A stretch of 64,000 nt of DNA from Nymphalis io (Eukaryota > Arthropoda > Insecta > Lepidoptera > Nymphalidae). Below are positions 24,901-36,900 of the stretch, one piece after another (position 1 is the first letter of the stretch; the number at the start of each line of letters is the position of its first letter). The notes beneath the pieces are model-generated. The model made no database searches and had not been told where the DNA came from. It saw only the letters and a list, made by a program, of their open reading frames with translations. The stretch lies in NCBI RefSeq assembly GCF_905147045.1, contig NC_065908.1, positions 3,782,001 through 3,846,000 of the forward strand, read 5' to 3'. The position numbers and the translations under genes were made by a program.

Positions 24901-27900
24901 GCCACGCTGCTTTGGATCATAGTGGTAGAATAAACTCAAAATCTTTCTCCTTTAAAAGGGCAAAGCCTTATTGTTGGCTGTTACTTTTTTTTTTCTTTTA
25001 TCCCAATATTGTCTTCCTTAGTAACAAAATTACAATACCATGAAACATATATAATTGTCAAAACCAATGCAATTAATGTGAATAAATGATAAAATATTCA
25101 ATTATATATTTAAATATAATATTCTATAAGGAAACCACAACGTGGCTCTGTCCGCAACAGCGATACATAACATTACATTTTTTATTTTTGGCACTGAAAT
25201 TGAATATATAGTGTACTAGCTACTCGTCGCGGCTTCGCACGTATATAAAATTGTCTACATACATAAACTATGTGTCTCGTAATACATATAACTATTTACA
25301 TATATTTACAGCCTGTGAATGTCCCACTGCTGGGCTGAAGGCTTATTCAACCACGCTGCTACAATGCGGGTTGGTGGAATACACATGTGGCAGAATTTCA
25401 GTGAAATTAGATACATGCCGGTTTCCTCACAATGTTTTCCTTGACCGTAAAGCACGAGATGAATTATAATCACAAATTAAGCACATGAAAATTGAGTGGT
25501 GCTTGCCCGGTCATCGGTTAAGATTCACGCGTTCTTACCACTGGGCCATCTAGGCTTATATATATATTATAATAATATCCTGGGACATTTTTCACACACG
25601 GCCATCTGATCCCAAATTAAGCTTACATACTTATATAGAAAATTTACACCCAGACTCAGGACAAACAGTCATGTTCATGCACACAAATGTCTGTCCTGGG
25701 TGGGAATCGAACCCACAACCTTCGGCGTGAATAGGCAAGTATCTACCAACCACGCCAACCGGCTCGTCAAAATTATAATATACTAAGTGTTGTTAGATTT
25801 TTAACAAAAAAATTGTTTTATTTATATCTATGTCAATTATATTTCATTTTTTATTCTAATTGATATTAATCTAATTTAAGCCTAAATCATCACGCTACGA
25901 CTCATGGGCGTGGAGCAGTAACGCTTATCGCGGGTGAAACTTTTCAATAAATTTACTATCCAATGCAAAAATATCTAGAGTTTTGAGATTAGCTCGTTCA
26001 AACAAACTCATCAGTTATATTATGAATATAAAAAAAACATGAAGTTATTTTAAAAAATCGAATCGCGCAAAAATTAAATGTAAATAATGTAATTTGGCGT
26101 AAAACCGAGGTCGATATAAAGAAATGAATACATTCGTCTCGTTTTACAAACACGGCATCCCATGAATATTCGATCGTTTAATTCGTGTATATGTTTGATG
26201 ACGTCACTTGATTGATAGGTTCGTTGAACAAAAAAAAAAAAAAAACTTTTTATTTTCACACGATAAGATTAAAATGTTGTCATTTTTAGTGATAGCCGTT
26301 GAATACTATTGAGTCTGAAATTTCAATAACTCGATCTTATATGGCGTTTTAGTAGTAATACCTTTTTTTAAATCTGAAATGGTCTGTGTTTATATACCAA
26401 ATGTTATTACGTCAAGCTATAATTAGCTTAACTTAATAAGAAATTATTATAATTAAAAAAAAACCAGCTTAATTATTATTGATGCTTTCCATTTTACGGA
26501 CGGCTAACTCTTAATGGAACATTTAAAATTATATCCTTTATTTATTCTAATTGATATTATTTTGACGAATTTATTGTAACGTTTATTATTTTATGTATAT
26601 GTTAAAGAAGGTTAAGTTTCAACAGGTATATATAAATACTAAATTAAGATATATAAATATGAAAAAGTACATTATTGTCGAAACTAGAAAAGTAGGTATT
26701 TACCATTTCCACTGAGACTATATTGTTTTTTTTTTTTCAAATGAAAAATAATTTGTTGATTTTTCCGCCAATGGAATTTTTTTTATTTTTTCGCCCTTGT
26801 TACGGCAAAGGTTACTCGACAATGCAGTGATGTTCCTTTTGAAGACGACCAGATCCAAAAGTATACCTATCACAATTGTAAATGTAGGAAACAAAATGGT
26901 TTGTAATTTAATCATGTTCTGAATTTAAACTAGATGACAAATAGGTTTTTTTTTATTTCAATCAAAGCTTAGTTTATACCTAGTCAGTGATTGTGATATT
27001 TCGCATATATTGTATTCTTTTTTCGAATGTAATTTGAACATTTCCGCGGATGTTTGAAAAATATTTTATTTCTAAAACAGAGAAGTTGTCCAAGTCCTTC
27101 TCGAGGCTGGAATCGATCCGAACGTACGGACAAATGCCGGCACGCCGCTCCACCAAGCGGCCTGCTTCGGTAAGGCGAACGTCGTACGGATCTTACTCGA
27201 GGCTGGTGCTGATCTCAACGCAGTAGACGGCAAAGACAAGACTGTCGAAGGTGTTCTCGCTGATTATCCGGAAGAAGCAACGAGGAAAGTCAGGAGGGTT
27301 ATAAGAGGTATGATTTTTGTTCAATCACTAAAACCTTTTGTTGGTATGTGAACTGTTTATTTAAAATTCCATTATCGTAGATATTAATATTGAAACAAGA
27401 TGGAAAATATAATATGGGATTAATATAGTTCGTCTTTGTGTGTGATTAATATTTTTTTACGATTCGTAAAAAAAAAACAATAAATATGCACTTTAATGAA
27501 ATGTGTGGGTCTACATGAAATGGCAACCCCAAGTTAGGCAAATAATTAATTGTGTTATATCACTTGAAAATCTATGCGAGTCGTTCGCAACGTAACTCGT
27601 CCTGTTGTCAAAGAAAAATCTTCATTAAATTCAAAACCAATTACCCCAATCTGTTAATTTTTAATAATCTACTATCAGTTCCAATCATTAAAATACCCAG
27701 TCCAAAAAAAAAACGGTTAATTAATTTAATAATTTAACGATCTCTTTTAAACGTGTAAGTTATTTTAAACATGATGAAAGAGTCGATGTGTTAATAGTAT
27801 AATTATGGAAACATTAAAAAAAAAACTAAAAAAAATAATAATAAAATCTAATAGTACCTATTATAATATATTTGAGTAAAAAAAGGGAAATGCATATTTA

Positions 27901-30900
27901 TTATACAAAACAAAATGCTTATAAATCAGTAACGTTTCACTCGAGCCTTGCTGCAAATATGTTGAAATCTTAAATTCGATCTTAAAATTTGACTATTTTA
28001 CACCTAAACGATTAATGTTAGTATTGAGTGTTATTATATAAAAAGTAATATACTTTTTCTAGAATTTAAGAAAAGAACTAGAAACACCTATGAAAGTGAA
28101 GATGACGTACCGCCATTCCCCGTACAAGATAGCCCCACTGGCTACCCCCGCATCCCTGTAATGTAAGTACACGAAGTGTAATCTAGAAAAAATTAAATTT
28201 AAAAATTGTTTTTTTTTTTTTACGAAATAGTTTTTATTGATAAATTGTTATATTGTTTTTTTTTTTTTCAAAAACACGTCAATAGTGTTTAATTGGGTTC
28301 CCCACGATGCTTCAAATGTTATTAAGGAATTCTTTTAAACTATGTGCATTTGACATTATAATATTATACTAAATTCCATTTATTAGAATTTCATCAAAAT
28401 CTATTTCATGTCTTGTGTCGATAATATTGATTATTATCAACATATTTTTTGTCGACACTTCATTTTCTTTGATAAGACGAAGAATTTTATAAGATATTTA
28501 TTAATGCTTAGCAAATTTTTTTTAATTGTATGGATTATGGGTATATTTGTACGACACTACTTCTATTCTGCTTGTTTGTTTGCTTATAACCCACTAACAT
28601 TGTAGGCAAAACAAGTCACCTTACATTAAATAGTGTATTCTTTTTGATATTAAAACGTGTTCGGATAACTAGACGGCTTGCGGTTTCTCTAAACGTCCGT
28701 GTCACCGAGGGTTTTGCAAAGGAATCTCTCTCTGTAATTACTCGAAAGATGCTTTATAGAAGAGGCTCTAAACATTCGCTTTTAATTGGAGAGCTGGCGT
28801 CTCAATTATGACACACGACGTTCTACCTTTGAACTTTTGATTGCTATCTTGGGGAATTCCCTTTTTGATGTTTTCAAACGACTGCCTTCTAAGCATTCGA
28901 AATTCGATATTTTTTTAAATGTGTGACCGCATACCTTTCTTTATATGATACTTCGTAATGTTGTATTAACATGTTTAAACAATATTCAAAAATCAGTGCT
29001 CAATAGTCATGCTTAGGATGACTTATATATGAAACAACACAACAAAACATATAAGAAATTATATTGTAATTAATTATATTTTTTATTATTATGTACGATT
29101 GTAACACGTCTAGAAGAATACAATAGCAACGTTTTCCGCTCAAGAAAAATCTGTCTTGACAGAGGGATGCAAAACAAAAACAGTCAATGCCTCCCTCATT
29201 AAAATCTTCCGTTCCTTTGATTTTGTCTAGAAACGGTCAGGTACAAGTTTGTATGATGCGAGAAAAGACCGTCCTTTGAGGGCTGCCAAAGAACTGGCTG
29301 CAATGAGCACATTCAAATTAAATTAAAAAACATGAACCTTAAATGTGTTTCTTTCTTCGACATTTTGGATTTTTTTTTCACTTTATTTGATTTAAAATCG
29401 AGTGATTAAAATGGTTTTGTTTACACTAAAAATCCAAGTAGAAGGCATAATTTAAACATCAACTATTTTAATTCCAGGTATCCTAACCTTTCCAAGGCTT
29501 TACTTAATAAGAAAGCAAACGCTGTAAATCACGCTTTAACTAACTTTAATTCTAATTATCATCCAAAACATGTGTCTAATGCAAGCAATGAAAATTATAA
29601 TTACAACAGGGTTCCGCGTAGAAATACAATTTCATATCAACGTACACCTGGTAATGAAAATATTAAATTAGAAAAATATCAATTGCTTCGTAAAAACTTG
29701 AGCAAATTATTAACAAATTCAAACGATAAAGTTTATGAGAATTTGTCAATTGTGGACTTAAAAAACGAAAATTTATCAATATCAAAGATTACTAAAAAGA
29801 AAAAGCCCTTTATAGTACCGAAGCCTATAAATAAACTTCAAAATGACAATCACAATATATATGAGGTTCTCAAACGCCATGAGCCAATTTATGTAAACAA
29901 TAACAATGATATTATTTACGAGAATTTTCCAAATAATTGTAACATAGAGTTATCTAATGATTTGAATAAAATTGTTAATGATGAGTACGTAGACATGGGA
30001 GGTCAAATTAATTCTGATAATAATAAGCGAATGATTTTTAATTTAAACGCAAATATTTGTATTCAAAATAACAATATAAATTATATTAGTAAATCTGTAG
30101 GATTTCGAAGATCATCTATACCCGATATTGATTTCGTAGCTAATTGTCATAATAGAGGCGATTTTGGTTGCATATATGAAAATAGTAATTCTTATAAGCA
30201 TTATGATTTAAATCCTGAAGCTTTACGTAACCATGCATATCCTTTTACCGAAAAGAACCAAAAATTTGAAGAATTACCTTGTTTTTGCCATGAATACCCA
30301 TCGAGTAGGCGTAACAAACTTAAAAAAACAAAGTCATGTGACATTTACTATAGCTGTGAAAATGTAGACCAAATTCAACCCAACCAAGCCGACGTACGTT
30401 TTGATTGTGAGCATACAAAAGAAGAACTTGCATTAGGTAATGAAGCGACGCCTATTAAAGTTATGGTTTTTGAACAATTTGACGAAACTAAGCCTTCATC
30501 AACACCAGGTCAAAGTTCATCTGCTGTTGTTAAAACCAAAGCTGAATTAGTTCTCAAAAAGAAAACTAGTCAACTAATATCACTTTTAAGTGACTGGAGC
30601 ATTTCCAAATAACATTTTACTGTAAAATTGGTGGTGCTTGGGGTGGCGGTAATTTAGATATATGCATCTTAACAATATGTTTTTTTTTTAATAATTTATT
30701 TTTTAATTGTTTCCGTTGCTTTATGTGATTTACAGGAAGGCTCCAGAGACCCAGAAAAATAATAATTTGTGTGATAGCCTATTAACACCATCTTCATCTT
30801 TTCTAACAAAAAATCCACCTCAGAGTTTTGTTAAAAAGCTTGCTTCAAAATGCTTGGGCCTTAAAGCAAAGTTTAACTCTGCTCCTAACATATCTAATCC

Positions 30901-33900
30901 TGGGTTAGAGTCGAATGTCGATGGAAAACTAAAACAGTCGGATTCTAAAATAAGCTCGAATGCCTTACACATAGGAAATAGCAAATTTTTTAAAATATTG
31001 TCGAAAAAGGAGGAATCAGGTGATATTATTTGTACTGACGAATTTGACACAATTTCATTAGATAGACTTGGTACTTTAAATAGAGATTCCACAGTCAACA
31101 GAAGTAATAGGAGTTGTCCAGGATTTAAAACTTCATTGCCAAATATATCTGAAAACAACGAGCTTAGTGATTCTCTTGAATCTCTTAACGAAAATATTAA
31201 TCCATTGGATAGTGAGGGTAAAATTGATAAAATGACTGAAGCAATTAACTATGATACGAAACTTAGCATATTCGAACCTAGACGAACAAATAATAGTATA
31301 TCTAATGTTTCTTCAGATTATGCAAATTTTGTTAATGAATGTTATGAATCGTATGAATTTTCATCTAAACTTAGTACACAAATAGAATTAAAGGAAGAAA
31401 GCACAATATGTATTCCAAAGCCACCGCCCAGATCGAATTTAATGGCTTCAGAAAATGAAGATGCAATTTATGAAAATATAATTCCTGAAAAATCTAATTT
31501 AAGACACCCAACTCCTGCTGTTAGAACTCATATTCCACCGCCTGTTGAAATTGAAAAAAAAGTTTTGTACCAAAATATATTAATAAAGCCTGAGAGAAAA
31601 GCACCTGAACCACCTAAAAGGTCGTTCAAGCCTTTAAATGATATGTCTAATCAACCATCGCCTAGTGAAAGTCGATCCTCTACTTTGTCATCTGATTCTT
31701 TGATCGACGAATCTAATTTAGAAGATATTTTATTATCGGAGAAATCAAGGTCTTTTCGTCATGGTAAAATTGCACTGCATAGGGAATCGAGTAAATCTAG
31801 TATTAACAGAACACAATCAAACGCATCAGATGTTTCTAACTTTACTGAGATTAGTGCAATTGAAAATGTCGATTGTAGTGATGATGTGCAAGATAAGTCA
31901 GTATATCTTACAATGACAGGTACATTACCGAACAAGAAAACAGAAAAAGTTAAGAAAAAAGTACTTTTTAGACATAAAACATTTACTAATATTGAAGCAG
32001 ATAGAAACTCTATTAACACGAAAAATTTTACACTAAGGGGCAATCCTTTCCTAAAAGAATCGTTGGGCAAATATCACATCCGTGGTACGGGCCATTGTAT
32101 CTACAAAGGTCCAACAGTAAAAGAATTTATTAAAATTTTTAATAAGGACATTCTATACAATGACACCGAACCATTGACAAAACTTCCTAATGATAAAAGA
32201 GCTAGTTATTTTGAAACTGCTATATGCTTTTGTAAACCGCGCCCTCCAAAATTCCATAGTAGCGCCGAAGACTTACTAGATATCCAAAACCACGAAGAAG
32301 ATAAAGTAATTATCGATTTTGATGGAATAAAAAATAAATTAGAATTTGTTTCTACATCATTTCGATGTTTCTGTGATTCCGGAATGTGTCCTTTACATGC
32401 AAGTAAACGAGAATCGCCAATGGAATTAGTTGTTAAATTTTCAGCAATGAAGAAAAGTATTTCAACTCCTGATATCACCTTAGAATTATCGCCTTCTTCG
32501 ACAATACAAAAAGCAGGTTTAATTAAAAATAAATCAGTTCCTTCTAATTTGGAAGAGCCATATGCCGTCGTTAATATACAAGATGTTATTAGTAAAAACG
32601 TAAACAAATACAATACAGATTTAAAAGGATTTGGCTTCGATGATTCTCCATATGTAGCAATGTCCCCACATTCTTCCCTATCATCAACAGACCGACCTTA
32701 TTCTATAAAAGACATAGCAGAAGTTATTTCTATAGGTACTAATTCAACATCAACTGACGCTAACACATCTTCTGCTTCTGATACTATGCAATTGTTAAGA
32801 AAATCGAGCTCCTCGGAACACTCCGGAAATTGGTCGTTACAATCATGTAATTCTAACATAACAGTAGTATCGGATGCGTCGTTTAAGACGTGCTTAGAAG
32901 AATCATCTGATGATTCTGATGGTACTTTACATTCGGACGGGGAAAGTTCGGACGCCGAGACGGTTAAATCTGATGTTAGCACGACAAAAAGGCCGTGGGT
33001 TCACAGTAGCTCCTTTCGGTTCGGCAATAATAGATCAAAGAATGATGTAAATGATGTTTTAGACGAGGATGACAGTTTTGTTTCGGCGAAATTCGAATCC
33101 TCGTCTTCTAAATTCGAGAGCGGTATAAGTGTAGATTCAGAAAGTTCTTCGTCCGAGTGTGAAGGGGATAGTGGTGTTCCGGGGGAAGGTTATGTGTCGC
33201 TTGATGCTTCGCTTGAGCGGGGTACGGGGGTGGTCGGGGGTGTTCGCAGCGGGTCGGGGCGACGGCGTTGGGATGAAGCGGAAGGCACGAGCGAAGGCGA
33301 TGCCATCAGCGTATCTAGCGCTGCGTCTAGCTGTGCCCCGCTGCATTTAGCACATCACCATGAATACAGCAAAGTTTCGGTAAGTTCAGTTTACAGTTTC
33401 GTATTCCATCACCGCAAAATAATAACCATTTACTTTATATTCGTTTTATTTTACTTTATATTAATAATTAATGGGCGTCACGAAAATGTTTGGTTAAGTC
33501 ACAATTATAAAATTTAATTGATTTGAATATAGTATTAATATATATTTCATTAATTTCTATTAACTATAATGTTTTAAATTATTATACCGCCCGAAATTTA
33601 ACGGCCTACCCATGACTGAAGCTGTCACGCGAGGACCTCATAAGATTTGTGTCGGATAAGTTAACGATGTCACGGAATGTATCGTGATCGTTTTACAAAT
33701 TATGGAGGCGTTAAAACAAATGTAAGAAAATAACTCTCTTTGATAAAGAAAATTAAAATGTCGTGAGAAATGCAATAAATATCATTAAGTCAGTTCACAC
33801 ATGGCGATCGCTGCCACTTGTGGATACGGATGTCGTAATACCATAATTTAATACCGTCCAATTAGTTGGCGTCAAATTGGAAATAGTATGTTCACGCCGT

Positions 33901-36900
33901 CTGCACTGTTCTTTTTTCAATATATTGTTGATAGATGTAGCCCGACCAAAATAATATTCATAACATTGGTAATAAAAAATTTCTAAATTACTTTCATAAT
34001 TAATTATTTTTTTGTTATTCAATATGAAATTATTATACTTATAAAGGTTAAAGCTCCATCGGTTCGTAGAAAAAAAATACCTAGACCCAAAAGTAACCAG
34101 CGAAAGAACTCAGTGCGTTCTGTTTGACAAATTTTGTAATTGTTTTCTATGTTATTTCTAGCATCAGAGGCTGTTTGGACGTTTTCTGGAATATACGACT
34201 CGTGCAACTATAAATCATAAAGTTTTTGTAGTATATAAGTTTTGACAGCAATTATGCCATGCGATTAATATTTCTTATTATAATAAAAGTCGACGCATCC
34301 GTTTCCTTTAGTACGAAATACGTACATGCAATAGTCGGTACTTGATTAACCGTAATCATAACATAGCGTTCCCACATGGGCACTGGAATTTTTAACCATC
34401 GCAAGAATTAGAATGTCAGTCGTGCCGCGAATGTGATCGGGACGTGCGTTTGTCGCGCACATAGTGTAACAATTGTGTACAATTTGAATATTTCGCGTGT
34501 ATGATTTTTTAAATTATAGTGATAAATTTGAATATTTAGTGTATTTTTTTTGTGTCGTAATCGCGAGGATAATTTTTATCGTGATCAATGTAAGTTTTAA
34601 TTTGTAATGAACTCGATTTTTTTTTTAAATTGAATGTTATCGTATAGTATATAGATTACATTTACTATTTTTCTATATAAATGATCATATAATAAAAAAA
34701 ACTGATAAGCTCATAAGTTATTTAACTTTTAATATTAGGTTATTATTTAAATAATGGTAAAGAAAAATGTTCAAAGAGTATTTATATATTTTTAATTAAA
34801 TTATTACTGATATAGAAATTATATATACTTAGATTTGTTACAAGTATTAAATCGAGAAAATAATACTCCCCATGTCAAGGACTCCATAACCCAATTTCGT
34901 GTTTCGTAATTTCCCATATGGCTGGATACATGCAACAATGTGTCATAGATTAAACAAGAGATACTTTAGATAGATCGTGAAAATTACAATTGCTTATCTT
35001 AATTGAGATTGTAAAATATGAAACAAATAGCTTATCTAAAACTTCCAGAAATTGTATTACGAAAAATTACATGGTTTACTTTTGTCTTTTCTTTGCAAAA
35101 ATATATATGCAAACGATATTTGAGAATTTTGTATAATTTATTAGAGGAGAATGTTATATTGTAGTAGAAATATCTTAATGATTTTACAAATGTAGATTGT
35201 CAAACGTTTTGTTTTCACTCATATTTTTTTTATTACTCGATTTGATTTGATTTTATTTTCCGCATAATAATTTCCGAACGACAAGTAAGTAGCTATTTGT
35301 TCACGTATTTCGTAAAGTTTGATTGATAAGACATTGCCATTGTAGTAGTAGGAGTAATCATTGGTCACGATATGAATACGCTTGTCCCTGTATTTACACT
35401 GGCCCACTCAAAACTAAATGATAGCATACCTTTTTGGAGGTAGAATAATTGATAAATAAACGTAGCTCTACGAATCCGCTCAACAACGAGAAAATCCTAG
35501 TAAGAAGAAATTTGTTCGTGTAATCCATTTCTAAAAATAATTATTCTTTGCCCTCTAATAGATTGAAATCTACGGAAATAGGATTTCGCGGACTGGCGTT
35601 TGGCCAATAGCCAGACCCGATGTCGAGGTATACGTTTACACATAGTAAAGCTCCTATATTCGTGTTGCTGGACGGGAATTTGGGTATTAGCATTTCATTG
35701 TAAGCATTCTGATTATATGTGCTATTTTAAATTATGTATATAATTTAACGGCACGTACGAACGCGTGAGGAATATTTTGTGAACTATAATTTTGTTATCT
35801 ATGCTATATAATATATTTATTTACTTATTTATTTTATTCGGTTTACACTTATTAAAATAATATAATATAACAAAATAAATTCTATTCTAAGTGTCAAAAT
35901 TACTTAAAGAAGAACACAACATGCACAAAAAGACAAATCAATATCCTAACCTAATATATAGCTTCTTATATTTAAAACTACAATAAATACATATGAAAAA
36001 GGATAAATCGATTCAGACATCATGTTTAATTTAATAATATTATAAAGAGGAAAGATTCGTTTGTTTGTAATCGATAAAATCTAGAAAATACTGAACCTAT
36101 TTTAATAATTCCTTTACTATTAAAAAGAAACTTCATTCTAAAGTAACATAAGCTATATTTTATTTACTTTTATAATCGCAATCTGAAGTCCTCGAGGTTC
36201 GAAGCCGCGGGCACAGCTTGTACAGAATTATAAAAAACATTAAAGAAGTTCACTAAACTACTAGCTGCAATATGATTCATGTACTGAATAATATTAATAT
36301 TTTATTTATGTAGAAATTGGAAATTAATTTAATGGATACTTCATCTCAAATCAACAAATCTCATCTTAGTGTAAATTGACTATAAATATATTCATGACTT
36401 TATTATTTATATAATGTTATTATTTATTATTTTTATTGATTCCTTCAATTTAATTTATGACATAATTATTCTTATACAGTACAGTACAGTAACGGCCTGT
36501 TAATGTCCCACTGCTGGGCTAAGGCCTCCTCTCCCTTTTTGAGGAGAAGGTTTGGAGCACTACACTGCTCCAATGAGGGTTGGTAGAATACACATGTGGC
36601 AGAATTTCAATGAAATTAGACACATGCAGGTTTCCTCACGATGTTTTCCGTCACCGTTAAGCACGAAATGAATTATAAACACAAATTAAGCACATGAAAA
36701 TTCAGTGGTGCTTGCCCGGGTTTGAACCCACGATCATCAGTTAAGCTTCACGCGTTCTTACCACTATAATTAATTAATAATCTGTAAAATATTATCGGTG
36801 TAATTTTTGTCTTTTTATTGATTGTATATGATCCTAGTTAGTCGAAATAAATGTTTTATTATAATTATTACACATTTAGCAGTTTATTTGTGCGACAGAT

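Noticed and set aside
25680..25769. tRNA-like block on the minus strand with good A- and B-boxes
   Set aside because: It is the head of a SINE family 2 copy (body and tail follow and recur at 22377); the acceptor stem does not close.
30320..30340. Phase-2 donor (AA|GTCATG) inside exon 8 that could join exon 9
   Set aside because: It is the only phase-correct GT that I found, and it matches the donor consensus poorly; a direct exon 7 to exon 9 join is simpler.
32206..32613. Minus-strand frames opposite ANKS1 exon 9 (also 30820, 31759, 32698, 33137)
   Set aside because: Antisense shadows of a long coding exon with no splice context or recognisable product.
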